A program made the position numbers and the translations under genes. From Leptidea sinapis (Eukaryota; Arthropoda; Insecta; Lepidoptera; Pieridae), in contig NC_066294.1 of NCBI RefSeq assembly GCF_905404315.1, positions 9,759,501-9,823,500 of the forward strand: a stretch of DNA of 64,000 nucleotides, read 5' to 3'. Positions 49,901 to 59,949 of the stretch are shown here, in pieces. The stretch's first letter is position 1. Each line of letters opens with the position of its first letter. Below the pieces are notes generated by a model, which saw nothing but the letters and a program-made list of their open reading frames with translations, was not told the DNA's origin and made no database searches.

Positions 49901-52900
49901 TATCGTGGTAAAGGAGGATCCTGCTTCGAGGGAGGATCGAGCGAAATGCGAATCGCAGCCTATCATTGCTTTGTTGTTGAGTGAGCCCACAAAGTAAATC
50001 ATTGACCGAATTTTTTCGTGTTAGGTTCATTTTCACGTGTAACAAGAGTTTTAGATTTGCCGCGAATTCACAAAAACAAATGACACATGAATGCAATACA
50101 CTACATAAGGTTATCAAAGAGTTCTAAAAAAGAAATTCAAAAAAGTTTTCATAAGCAATGTTTCCAACTGGCTAGTTCTAAACATTTTCATTGTTACCCA
50201 CGTAGAATTGCCTGATAAAACATTCAAGAAACACGTAAAAACTGTTTTATTGGCAAGCGACTATTAAAATATTAAAGAGTACATTGAGAATAAAGAAGTT
50301 ATGAGTGCGGTTCTTTGCATATCGAGAGTCTTTGCGACCCCGTAGCATACACAACTAACGTATTTTTAATTACTTACGTAATTTACCTCCTTTTTCGCAC
50401 TTGTTTTTGTAAATATTTTATGACTATTACAAATACTTTTATAAGTTTACGTAATAAAATTTCATTACATTTCACTTTGTTTATGAAAACATAGCATCAA
50501 CAATCATTAAAATTGATTCCAATTTTTTTTAAACATCAAGTAATTTTTAAATAATAATTATTGATCTACGTTGGAAAGTTTTCAGATAAAGGATATCATT
50601 CATAAGTGAGCTTTACCGTAATTTTGCAGATATACATTTATTTGTTTTCAATTTTATCATCTCCTGCAGGGGAAGACATATGCACCCTTTGCTGGATAGG
50701 CTATCGCAACAGAAAAAAGGGGTAATTTAGAATATATCGATAAAGTACTTTCATCTTACACTCATAGTGCACCTTGATTCTACACAAAAAGCATTATAGC
50801 ACTGTGTAAGGTTTTGCAGTCTGTTAACGGAACGGCAAAAGTGTGCTTCTCTTCTTTTTTTTTATGGTATATGAGGACAAACGAGCGTACACCCACCTGT
50901 TGTTAAGTGATCACCGCCGCCCACATTCTCTTGCAACACCAGAGGAATCACAAGAGCGTTGCCGGCCTTTAAGGAAGGTGTACGCGCTTTTTTTGAACGT
51001 ACCCAACCCATGTCAAACGAACCCATGTCGTATCGTCCCGGAAACACTGCACAAGGAAGCTCATTCCACAGCTTTGTAGTACGAGGGAGAAAGCTCCTTG
51101 AAAACCGCACTGTGGAGGACCGCAACACATCCAGAAGGTGGGGATGATATCCTAACTTGTGGCGTGTCGTGCGAAGGTGGAATTCTTTCCTTAGTCGTGT
51201 GTCAATTGTGCGTATCATTTTTTTACATTGCTGCTTATTGACCAACATCATTTTAAGCAACTGGAGTAAATGCGGCAATGTGTATAGTAATCGTAGCTTA
51301 TTATGGTGTAATTTGTGACATGTTCCATATTTCGGCTTTGTTTTTATACGACTTTATTTGTCTATATGTATAGAACGTCATTAAAGAGGTTTAGAACCTC
51401 AACAAGTCAACTCACAAAGTTATTCCCGGATCTGCTGGAACTTCGCCTGCGAACAGCGAGTTGTCTAGCCGCGTATGCATCTCCACCAACTTCTTCGATC
51501 AGTTCCTCCCATTCTGAGTCGTCTATCACGATTTCACCCGAACCAACCTGATAACAAAATAAACCTATTTTAGGACCAAAAGAGAGTTATGTTCTTAGAT
51601 TTTACGATTATATTTTTTCTTTTGACGAGAGCTTTCACACAATTTGTTATTTTCTTAAATGATAGCCACAACTTGAGAGTTGAGCAAGTCATGCCAAGAT
51701 TTACGATCCATGCGTCTCTTGCACGGTTGGCTCAGTTGGTTTTACGACTGGAATACTAAACTGATCATTATGGAATTTTGTATACATATGGAATGAACAT
51801 TTCTTTTACGAGTAATTTTTTTTAATAAGATTTTGTGGCCTGGTAGACTAGACCTTTAAGCCTAGTCTTATTTTTGGGCACTAATTTTAACTTTTCAATT
51901 GTGTGTACTTTTATTTGTTCACTAATTTTACATAAGTACTAGCTGACCCAGCAAACGTTGTATTGCCTATATTAAAATCGCGATACGAAAGTAACTGTTG
52001 ATCGTAGATGGGTGAAAATTTGAAGTTGTATGTATTTTTTTGATGCTGACTCATAATCAAACAAATTTAAAAAAAAATAACCACCCTTAACATTTAGGGG
52101 GATGAAAAAGATGTTGTCCGATTCTCAGACCTACCCAATATGCACTCAAAATTTCATGAGAATCGGTCAAGCCGTTTCGGAGGAGTTCAAAGTTTAACAC
52201 CATTACAAGAGAATTTTATATATTACATTTAAATCGCTCCCTTTGTATTTTTTACGTATTTGTATAAAGCACTATTACACTTTTTTTTGAGCAAATCACA
52301 CGAGTGGCGGCGGGAGGTATTTATAAGTATTTACATTAAGTAGGTAACACTAACTTGTAATTATATTATTTCACTTGCTAATACTAGTCTATGAAAAATG
52401 AATATTTGATTTGAACACTTAAAAAAATTTCAAAGTTGTGGCCTAATCGTAATCTGTTGATTGTGGTGACGAGAGATTAAATTTTATACGTTACTAGCTG
52501 ACCCAAAGGACGCTGTTCTGTCAATAGAAAAAAAAATGATGTACCCGAGTCCTCGGGAATATCTATCTACCTTCCTTTGCGTCGTCCAACAGTTATACCT
52601 ACAAATTTGCACGTATAAACGTGAAATACTTAAATATTCGTACCGTACCCAATGATATTTAAAGGTATAGATAGGTTACGTAGACAACATTCGGTGTTTG
52701 AAAATGATACACTAACGCACACATGAATAATTTAACATTGCAATAGCACACTACATTACGATTACACGTCAAAGAAGGATAGTAAATGCAATTATCGCAA
52801 GCGAAAAAGAGATAACTCTAATTTGCTAATTGCTTCGTATTTGTATAGAAAAAATACAATAAATTCATCAGATATGATTTTTTACCGTACACTGTGATTT

Positions 52901-55900
52901 ATGCTTAAATTACGATTCATTCATGAGTTCATGTAGTAAAAGCTATAAAGTAGTAAAACTGCATTGAAATTAGGTATATGTGTCATTGATTTTATAAAAA
53001 AATAATTTAATATTGATTATAATATTTTGCCATATTGATGATATCAATTATTTATACATAAAATAATAAAAAACATACAGACACCAAAACAAAACCGAAA
53101 CGTATTCTACAGTAAGTCCCATTTTTACAATTTTACTAACGGCGGCTCCCAAAAAGTTTTAAGATTACAATTATTATTTTTTGTATCTTATATTATTTAT
53201 GAATGTTTTTTCGTTGAGGGTTTATTACAATAAGGTAATGGGAGAAGAAGAAAATGATCCATTGATTCTTCTGCAGTTAGCAAGGGATATACTGAAAGGG
53301 ATAGTGTTACTAAAAAACTCCTACGTAAACAAATAGCACTCACTGTCTACATCCGCTACCTACCCTAAAACTTGTTTTCGTAGTTTGATAGTTCAGCTAC
53401 CTATATACGTACTTGTTTAATAAAAATTATTATATTTCGTATTACATTCACTGCAACAACGACTTTTTTACATCATTTCCTAAAATATTCTACCTCGATC
53501 ATCCCGCAACAGACAGCATCAATATATTGTCATTTCTGTACGTTAATCTATGATCGGCTTGGCGGCGATCGGCGTTGTCATGGCAACATATTTATTTTGT
53601 TAGATAGATAATGAAATCAAATAAAATGTTATAATTCATGATTTCTTAACTGTGGTATATAATTCTATGATTTTTTTACTTTCGTAATTAGTGCATCTTC
53701 CCATAACACAAGACGGCACTTTAATGTTGTACTTATATCAAATTGTAAGCAATTCTGCCAACAACAAACACGTGTTTACCGTTTTCGTATCGAGAGAGCG
53801 ACTACAACCAAATGAACCAATTGACTCCATTTAGGCGATTGATTTTGTGTGACATATCTACCTCTTTTAATACTATAATATCATTGACCGTACCTTAGTA
53901 AAGTAGTGGACACCAGCAAACTCCAGTAGCGTGGCGATGCAGTAGAAGAAACTCATCAAGAGGAACCAGTCTAGCGCGGTGGCGTAGCGCACTTTCGGTA
54001 AATCAGTTCTGGAGTCCAGGCTTATGGTTGACAGTGTCAGCACTGTGGTTATACCCAAACCCACTCGATCTGACGTGGCCTGTAAAATCAAAAAACATAT
54101 ATTCATTATAAGTCAAAGTCAAATATACTTTATTCAATATGACTTAAACTAAGCGCTTTGGAATCGTCAATATAAAGTTTTATTTTTAAAGTGATAACCC
54201 TCACTTCTGAGATTAATTACACAAATAAAATTTTAAAACAAAATTTATAAACGATGCGGGACTCGAACCCACGAATCTTTTCACAGAGCCAACGGTTCGA
54301 GTAACGTATCGTTGATAAACATTGTTTGACTGTCAGGTTGTGGCTTCATTTACAGGATCTACTTTACAGTTGATAAGCTGCTCAATCCCATTATTTGCAT
54401 AACAGGAAATTCACTTGAGATGTCACCCATTTAAATCTAAACAATTTGTTATTTTTGTTTAAAGTGATAACCCTCACTTCTGGGATTAATTACACAAATG
54501 ATAAGTGTACAGTAGATTGTAATACAAAATATTTTATACATATAAAGAAGATTGTATGTTACCAAATAAAAATGTGCTCATTCTTATATTAGTTTGTAAT
54601 TAATGTATTCTGAGGTGTAATGCAATTAAAAGGTAAAACTTCTGATTACTTACAACCAAACCTAAATGATCTTGAATAAGAATACACCATATGAAATCCA
54701 TTTTTTTTTTATAAAAACTTCATTTCATCAAATTTTTTTTATTAGCCTTTCTAATCCCTGATCCATTTATCAAGCTCAGATTGTTTTAAGGCATCCAGAT
54801 TATTGTTTATTATCAAAAAATGTGACAAATTATTATAGGTACAAAACTTGAACATAAAAAAACTAATAGGACATCTGGATTCGAACTGGAGTCAGGATCA
54901 CCCAATGTCCCATCTGAACTATTATAGTCTTGTATATAGTGGCGAAATTTACCTTTGTATTCTAATGTAGTAGCAGTTTATGCAAAATTGAAACCTAGCT
55001 AGATTGAATTGTAGCCCCCGAAACCACCTGTTTACTAAATTTCATTAAAATCATTGAAGCTATTTCTGAGATTCAGATTATATAATATACAGATACAAGA
55101 ATTGCTTGTTGCCAATTACACTATGGAATTGTTTTTTATTAAAGTTTGAGATCAAAGCACATGCATAGATCTTGATGGCCCAATACTTGTGCAGTTCAGT
55201 CTTCTCCTCAGATCAAGAGTCCTTAGAAAGTGTGGACATGACTTCAAGTCATTATAGAGAGAGAGAGAGATCAAGTTATTTATGGATTGAGACTAACAGT
55301 CCAAACACTTGCTTTTCTTGTGTTATCTCAAGAAATTACATCCCTAAGACCTATTATTTTTAAGGTGCAAAATCATCAGGGGGTACAGGTTAGTAGGATT
55401 AAAATTAAAATATTTAACATGTCAATGGCAAGAATTCATAATCATTATTGCCTCAAGCCTCATCAATGACAGAAGAAATTTTTATTGTTAACCTAAAATT
55501 GACACAGAGTTCAACCATTTTTATTATTTGCTTCTCAATTATATATATTTATATAGCAGTTCCCCTTTCCAAATTTTGTTTAATCTCAGCTGTATGTTCA
55601 CCATAAAACCTTTCCAATTTCTTGTTAAACTTAGCATTTCTTTCATTGATATAATCAATATCAGCATCATCATTGTGTGTCCTTCTACGTGAATATTTCG
55701 CTCTTCTAGCAATTTGTCCTTCCAGATCGTCCACCATCTTATCAACAGCCTCCTTTCTATCCTTATGCATGCCATGAATAATAACATTTGGACCACCATA
55801 AAATGCATCGCCATATTTCTCTTTCTGTTTTTCATATTGTTCCATATCTGCTTGCGGCATGTTCTTTACAAGTCTATTGTATTGTCTCACTGTTGCCTGT

Positions 55901-58900
55901 TCGTATGTTGAGAAACCTTGATCAGGATTCTTTTTCTTCTTCTTTCTTTCTAATCTCTCTGCTTCTATCGCTGATATATTTAAAAGCTTCACTCTATCGT
56001 AATCCTTACCTTGTTTAGAAGCCTCTTCCCGTTTAGTTTGATCATCCATTAACCATTCTGCTTGCCTTCGTTTGGCTTCATAGGTTGAAGGTAACTTGTT
56101 TCTTGCTTCTTCGGCGACAACTTCTTGGTGATTTTGCGTTCGAGCCTCATTTCGAGTGCTGTGTAAGGAGCGCAATTTTTTCATTCGCTCAGCCTGCTTT
56201 TCGGCAAAGGACATTTCTTTGGAAGCTGATGTGTCAGTGGTGCTCATGTTGTGTTTGAACAACAATAATAAATGATTTTAAAAATAAACTATGAGATCTA
56301 TTTTTCTCCGTCAAACCAACATTTGTCCCTTCATTTAACAAAGCTACAATAAAATTATTAAAAACTGAACCTGAACTATATATCTAAAAAAAATTATTCA
56401 GACTTTACGTGAAGTCGTCGTGAACGTAATTTTTCAATTAATTAATTAATTGATTTTTTTAATTACACAAATTAAATTTGAAAAGAAAGGAAAGAGCGCT
56501 CACACGGATGCAAGAGGTCGCGGGTTCGATTCCCGCATCGATAATAAATTTTGTTTTCAAAATTTTTTATTTGTCTTATATATATTTATTTTAAATTACT
56601 GAGTCTTCCATATGTTCGGAAAAGTAGAGCTCGTTAGAAGAACATACAAAAAGCTCAACGGCCTCTCATTTCAATCAACAGAGTATTTTAAAATCGCTAA
56701 TGTTACATAACAAATTAGTTTGTAAGGTGCTGCCATCCAATATATAAACCGTGTTTAATGTTAAAACCATTTTAAACATCTACGGTATTATTTCAAAAAG
56801 AAAATTTAAACATGGCTTTGTGTTTTGTTAGAAAGTGATCTAATTTTTTATTTATTTTATTTAATGAAAATAAGGGACGAGACGAGCAGGACGTTCAGCT
56901 GATGGTCATTGATACGCCCTACCAATTACAATGCAGTGCCGCTCAGGATTCTTGAAAAACCCAAAAATTCTGAGCGGCACTACAATTGCGCTCATCACCT
57001 TGAGACATAAGTGTTGAGTCTCAATTGCCCAGTAATTTCAATAGCTACGGTAACCTTCAGACCGAAACACAGTAATGTTGCACGGCAGAAATAGGCGCCG
57101 TTGTGGTACACATAATCTAGCCAGCTTCCTGTGCAAAGGAGCCTCCCACTGGTAAATATAACAATGTCAGTGACTTAACAATAACGACGAGTTTTTTTTC
57201 TATTATAAAACAGTGTCTAGCTTGTGTTTAACTAAAACGTCGTTAAACACAGCATATACTGAAGTGTACAGGAACAAATAAAGTATCAGAACGCAATTTT
57301 TGCCAGCTGTCATCTATCTGTCATGATATAATCTAAATTATTCAGAATACTTATGATCTATCAGTTAGACACGTGTTTAAATATAGGCAATGTCTAAAGA
57401 TTGTTGAACGCTAAACAAAACGACACAGATATGTAATAGAACTTTTTTCAAGCAAGTGTTCAACACATGCTTAACTTTTTTGTAATAACTCGGCAAATAT
57501 TTCATAAAAAGTAATAAAGAGTAAACTATAGAAATGTAAGTTATCCATTATATAGCTTGAATTTATTGTTTGTGTAATGTGGATCGGTGGGCATGGGTGA
57601 GTGCCTCGCACCAATTGGTCCGGCGTCGTACTCGATACGGAAAATTTTTTTGCGATGGAACATGCGACGTAGCATAGAATATGGTCCTCAACCGGACCCC
57701 GTCCGATGGTTCTGCCATAGCAAATTCGATCATGTATTCATAGCTTTACTTGTCCGAAGCGGTAGTAGTATCTAGTATATTAGAAATGACATTAAAAAGA
57801 ATTCTAAAGGAATCAATTTAAAGAAAATAAATGCCTTTGTATGCATTTTAGGATGCTGCGTAAACATCTTCTTTATGAAAATATGCCCATTACAATGCAA
57901 TGCCGCTCAGGATTATTGAAAAACCCAAAAATTCTGAGCGGTAATACAACTGCGCTCGTCACCTTGAGACTTAAGTTCACAAGCTACGGCGCTCTACAGC
58001 CCTAAACACAGTAATGCTTACACATTATCGCTTCACGGTAGAAATAGGCGTTGTTGTGGTACTCATAATCTAGCCGGCATCTGGTGCAAAGGAACCTCCC
58101 ACTGGTAAACAAAACACAATGGTTGTGAGCACTGTCATAATTAGTAATCGCATCCAACAAATACAATGAATTTAAGTTTATAAAACAGTTTTTACGAGTA
58201 GCATTTATCTTCCTTACACAAACAATATTCCAACAACTGATCGGATGCTGCTTCATAGGGTGTACTAAAAGCTTCCGGTAAAAATACTACGCGTTGTCAA
58301 GAATGAATTAATTAATTGTTGATTCAGACAAATTGTGTGGTATCCACCGAGAGCACAGCCTTCTCATACCTTATGTTTGTGTAGGATTGATTGAGCTGTC
58401 AAAGTACAATTTCTGTAGCGTTGAATGTTTTTCTACGAAAATTTTCACAAGGTTGACCTGAAGTTGATGACGTCACTTTGCTAAGGAGCAAAGAGGATGT
58501 AAATACCACGTAATAAGAGGCGGGACTGCATAAGTAAAAATAAAATAAAATATTTAGTTTAGTATGAAAAGTGCAGTGATTTGACATATTATTATGTTTG
58601 AAATAGTAGTAATTACAGTGTGTTGATTGGCGACGAACAGTTGCTTAAAACATAGTGGATTTCGGCTATCTCAGTTTTATACAAGATTATAGCCGTCATC
58701 TGTTGATCTATCAATGACTGCACGTTTCATACAATCGAGTGAATCGATTTTTTCTTAGAGAGTGCAAAACTAGCACCACTATCCTAGTGGTTGGTGGATT
58801 ATTAATACGAATAAATAAATAAATATTTTTTCAGTATTTTGCGCCCTCAAAAGATTATTATTGTCTTCAATTGAGTGTTGTAAATTTATATGATGATCGG

Positions 58901-59860
58901 TTTTTAGGGTACCGTTGCCAAATGGCAAAAAACGGAACCCTTTTAGATTCGTCATGTCTGTTTGACTGTCCGTGTATGTCACAGCCACTTTTTACCGAAA
59001 CTATAAGAACTATACTGATGAAACTTGGTAATGATATGTATTCTGTGAACCGCATTAGCTTGCGTGAGAGACACTTCCAAAGTAGTTAAATGGGTCCCCC
59101 CCCCCTGTAACTTTTAAAATAAGAGAATGATAAAACTAAAAAAATGTATGTGTACATTACTATGAAAACTTCCACCAAAAATTGGTTGGAACGAGATCTA
59201 GTAAGTAGATTTTTTTTAAATACACTATTATTAAAACATCGATCAAAGTTACAACGAACTACAAGAACTTTTATATTATGTTAATAGCTGCTACGGAACC
59301 ATTCATGGGTGAGTCCAACTCGCACTTGGCCGCTTTTTTTAGTTAAGGCATGAAAGCGTAACAAACTAACATTCGGATTCGGATATTAGTTAGAACTACC
59401 TGACTCGGCAAACGTTGTTTTAGACCGTTTCTTGGACATTGCAACATTATTTTTTTTTCTAAATAAAACAATTTTTCTAAAATAAACGAAGCTTAAGTTA
59501 CTCCTTATTACATCAGCTACCTGCCAATAAATGTCCCGTCAAAATCGGTCTAGCCATTTCAGAGATTTGCCAGAACAAACAGACAGACAGAGAGACAAAA
59601 ATTGTAAAAAATGTTATTTTGGTGTATGTACCGTATATATATTCATATATATGTTGTAAAAAACGGTTATTTAGATATTACAAACAGACACTCCAATTTT
59701 ATTTATATGTTTAGATTAAGAAAGGCACTCACCTCACGATGGATCCAAAAGGAAACCCACGATAGTACCACAATGAGTATACAAGGCACGTAGACCTGTA
59801 TAAGGAAATATCCAGTATGCCTCTGAAGATTGAATGAAACTTGGAGTACAGAAAAATCGC
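46759..59860 (-). CDS. Cys-loop GABA receptor subunit, GRD/CG8916-type, 3' five exons (partial)
   Basis: Subunit of a pentameric ligand-gated channel of the insect GABA-receptor group. Exons in transcript order: 59733-59860, 53894-54079, 51416-51547, 48739-48919, 46759-46922. Phases match at every junction and give 263 residues to a TGA. M1 is GYFLIQVYVPCILIVVLSWV, M2 is DRVGLGITTVLTLST, M3 is DWFLLMSFFYCIATLLEF with alpha-like LPKVRYATA before it, and M4 is RVLFPASFALLNLFYWLIY near the C-terminus. The M3-M4 loop is acidic then Arg/Ser-rich. The residues before M2 are Ser-Asp-Arg instead of the Pro-Ala-Arg of anion channels. Exons for the signal peptide and ligand-binding domain were not found up to 64000 and must lie to the right. 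Family certain; whether GRD or CG8916 orthologue is unresolved. SYF2 lies in its first visible intron. Confidence 0.92.
47195..48440 (+). mobile_element. RTE-clade LINE, decayed, interrupted by a SINE
   Basis: RT motifs in order: FVDNKKAFDSIET, HIDYRYIEALKCLYGNATML, MQRGFRQGDVIPPKLFTTAL, LDWNGLGISINGEYITHLRF-ADDIVILAET, MNMDKTQ, then LGQTI, WAALGKLRKIFS, QCVLPVMTYGTQTC and RTKVTDIAQMIEKLKWQWAG, ending near GAGAT at 48440. Several stops and frame changes. Lies in the last intron of the channel gene, antisense to it. Confidence 0.85.
47484..47657 (-). mobile_element. SINE-T copy inserted in the RTE element
   Basis: Minus strand reads GAACGGTTGGCTCAGTTGGT (A-box-like) to GTCGTGGGTTCGAGTCCCGC (B box), with a perfect five-pair anticodon-like stem CCGGC/GCCGG. 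Flanked by imperfect direct repeats GATGTCTTCACTGC (47470-47483) and CATGTCTTTACTGC (47658-47671), a 14-base target duplication. The RTE frame EDVF continues after it as KLDWN-like sequence. Confidence 0.85.
48445..48610 (-). mobile_element. LINE-alpha 3' tail
   Basis: Starts with the T-run and TATGGAATAGGAGGACAAAC, continues GTGTTAAGTGATCACCGCCG and ACCAGAGGAATCACAAGAGC. It is only the 3' non-coding end and last codons of the family, abutting the end of the RTE copy. Confidence 0.75.
48739..48919 (-). CDS. GABA receptor subunit exon, second part of M3-M4 loop
   Basis: Reads FSVASNTSASNNDVQQGEQS and onward to RQRQLEAG; starts phase 0 and ends phase 1 (donor GCTG|GTATGT), so it exactly bridges the preceding phase-0 exon and the phase-1 final exon. 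The acceptor is GGTTTATAG; the nearby CTCAG|TAG acceptor would create a stop. Exon placement rests on phase and splice-site fit, because the loop is poorly conserved. Confidence 0.75.
49110..50300 (+). mobile_element. LINE-beta fragment split by a mariner
   Basis: 49110-49480 reads VFLGVTLDYKLKWGHIEKLS, SKLSSAL, IRQLSDIATADL and LQKKQVAHCMV with a deletion in the middle. 50128-50300 reads LPDKTFKKHVKTVLLASDY, the C-terminal end. The mariner remnant occupies 49585-50125 between them. Confidence 0.7.
49585..50125 (-). pseudogene. Mariner remnant with internal deletion
   Basis: From ATG 50030 the frame reads MNLTRKNSVNDLLCGLTQQQ, then jumps straight to the catalytic region LLYHDNASAHSAKRT and HPPCSPDLAPCDFYLF, with the usual D34D spacing. 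The middle of the transposase is missing and the C-terminal part is frameshifted. It is inserted in a LINE-beta fragment, pieces of which lie on both sides. Confidence 0.8.
50858..51280 (-). mobile_element. LINE-alpha 3' fragment
   Basis: Minus-strand reading FHLRTTRHKLGYHPHLLDVL and RSFLPRTTKLWNELPCAVFP, then the shared 3' tail. A small tandem duplication (GTTCGTTTGACATGGGTTGG) interrupts the usual tail start near 51000. Lies in the intron between channel exons 51416-51547 and 48739-48919. Confidence 0.8.
51416..51547 (-). CDS. GABA receptor subunit exon, first part of M3-M4 loop
   Basis: Forty-four codons, VGSGEIVIDDSEWEEL and onward, then a basic serine run RRRSSSRS. Acceptor GTTATCAG, donor TTT|GTGAGT, phase 0 at both ends. 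The VGSGE start continues the post-M3 sequence as expected for this subfamily. Confidence 0.85.
51660..51745 (+). mobile_element. SINE-T fragment
   Basis: GCCACAACTTGAGAGTTGAG and CACGGTTGGCTCAGTTGGTT match the middle of the family; truncated after the A-box-like part. Confidence 0.6.
51941..52225. repeat. AGCTGACCC-family repeat
   Basis: ACTAGCTGACCCAGCAAACG, then TTGATCGTAGATGGGTGAAA, TTCTCAGACCTACCCAATAT, GCCGTTTCGGAGGAGTTC. A short second head (ACTAGCTGACCCAAAGGACG) follows at 52493. Confidence 0.65.
52546..53893. other. Channel intron stretch between M2-M3 exon and loop exon
   Basis: AT-rich, no gene or known repeat recognised beyond the AGCTGACCC-family pieces at its lower end. Confidence 0.4.
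53894..54079 (-). CDS. GABA receptor subunit exon with M2 and M3
   Basis: Sixty-two codons from ATSDRVGLGITT through HYFTK, phase 0 at both ends. Contains the pore helix M2, the M2-M3 loop SLDSRTDLPKVRYATALDWF and M3. Acceptor TTTTACAG, donor AAG|GTACGG. Position 2' of M2 is Gly, where the RDL subunit has Ala. Confidence 0.94.
54188..54460 (-). mobile_element. SINE-T copy bounded by a 39-base direct repeat
   Basis: Carries AACGATGCGGGACTCGAACC (B box, antisense), GAGCCAACGGTTCGAGTAAC and the 5' module down to ATTTGCATAA. The A-box side has a deletion. The segment AAAGTGATAACCCTCACTTC and following (54188-54226) recurs at 54461-54499 with one mismatch. Lies 110 bases upstream of the M2-M3 exon on the minus strand. 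Confidence 0.75.
54500..55480. other. Channel intron stretch downstream of SYF2
   Basis: AT-rich with a GA run at 55256-55270. No exon or repeat recognised. Confidence 0.4.
55520..55525 (-). terminator. Candidate poly(A) signal of SYF2
   Basis: AATAAA on the minus strand 24 bases after the SYF2 stop codon; a second AATAAA is at 55481-55486. Separate signals fit an independently transcribed nested gene. Confidence 0.5.
55549..56247 (-). CDS. Syf2: Pre-mRNA splicing factor SYF2, intronless
   Basis: Nuclear protein of the NineTeen/Prp19-related spliceosome complex, needed for the catalytic steps of splicing. The 232-residue frame starts at ATG 56247 (MSTTDTSASKEM) and ends NLERGTAI. It shows the whole SYF2 pattern: RNEARTQNHQEVV near the N-terminus, KRRQAEWLMDD, YDRVKLLNISAIEAERLERK, the basic KKKKKNPDQGFSTYE, and the strongly conserved C-terminal block SRRRTHNDDADIDYINERNA. 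Human SYF2 is 243 residues, so it is full length. It has no intron and no lesion, and lies inside the channel gene's M1-M2 intron on the same strand. It could be the native gene or a functional retrocopy; the frame is under clear constraint either way. A frame extension upstream to 56265 has no ATG. Confidence 0.95.
   Translation of the reverse strand: MSTTDTSASKEMSFAEKQAERMKKLRSLHSTRNEARTQNHQEVVAEEARNKLPSTYEAKRRQAEWLMDDQTKREEASKQGKDYDRVKLLNISAIEAERLERKKKKKNPDQGFSTYEQATVRQYNRLVKNMPQADMEQYEKQKEKYGDAFYGGPNVIIHGMHKDRKEAVDKMVDDLEGQIARRAKYSRRRTHNDDADIDYINERNAKFNKKLERFYGEHTAEIKQNLERGTAI
56490..56585 (+). mobile_element. SINE-T fragment
   Basis: GAGGTCGCGGGTTCGATTCC (B box) then ATAATAAATTTTGTTTTCAA, the SINE-T 3' end. 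Lies between SYF2 and the M1 exon. Confidence 0.6.
56872..57153 (-). mobile_element. SINE-A copy, nearly complete
   Basis: Minus-oriented: GGGACGAGACGAGCAGGACG, AATGCAGTGCCGCTCAGGAT, CCGAAACACAGTAATG, GTGCAAAGGAGCCTCCCACT. Lies in the channel intron upstream of SYF2. Confidence 0.8.
57190..57510 (-). repeat. Dispersed repeat K, uninterrupted copy
   Basis: Reverse complement matches 16650-17430 on both sides of the insertion, e.g. CAACAATCTTTAGACATTGC and GACGTTTTAGTTAAACACAA. Lies next to the SINE-A copy at 56872-57153. Confidence 0.7.
57715..57855 (+). mobile_element. LINE-beta 3' tail
   Basis: CCGAAGCGGTAGTAGTATCT, TTAGAAATGACATTAAAAAG and AAAGAAAATAAATGCC follow the family tail; 5' part lost. 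A second short repeat shared with 40555-40650 precedes it (57590-57690). Confidence 0.65.
57885..58110 (-). mobile_element. SINE-A copy, 3' truncated
   Basis: CATTACAATGCAATGCCGCT, GGCGTTGTTGTGGTACTCAT, CTAGCCGGCATCTGGTGCAA. Second copy of the pair 730 bases apart in the same orientation. Confidence 0.75.
58111..58892. other. Channel intron stretch
   Basis: Short minus frames at 58002-58256 and 58399-58587 run partly over SINE-A and are not recognised. Nothing supported. Confidence 0.4.
58893..59340 (+). repeat. Dispersed repeat F, second copy
   Basis: GGGTACCGTTGCCAAATGGC to GAACCATTCATGGGTGAGTC and TCGCACTTGGCCGC, T-run. Contains a run of ten C at 59097. Lies in the channel intron. Confidence 0.7.
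59398..59620. repeat. AGCTGACCC-family repeat, decayed
   Basis: CCTGACTCGGCAAACGTTGT, later AAAATCGGTCTAGCCATTTC and ACAGACAGACAGAGAGAC. Ends about 110 bases before the M1 exon (minus donor side). Confidence 0.55.
59733..59860 (-). CDS. GABA receptor subunit exon with pre-M1 and M1
   Basis: Codes (G)DFSVLQVSFNLQRHTGYF followed by the first transmembrane helix, ending WIHRE at phase 0. Two bases at its start complete a codon begun in an exon outside the window. Acceptor TTTTCAG, donor GAG|GTGAGT. Confidence 0.92.
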
Positions 59861-59949
59861 CTGAAAAATATTAACAATAATTAATTTAATCGCTAGCAAA
59901 TACTTATAATTCCACAAAAACTGTATTCGAAGTGATGTCCTTGTTGTGT

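Noticed and set aside
56248..56265. Extended SYF2 start
   Set aside because: The extension begins with TTG, not ATG; ATG 56247 is the first real start.
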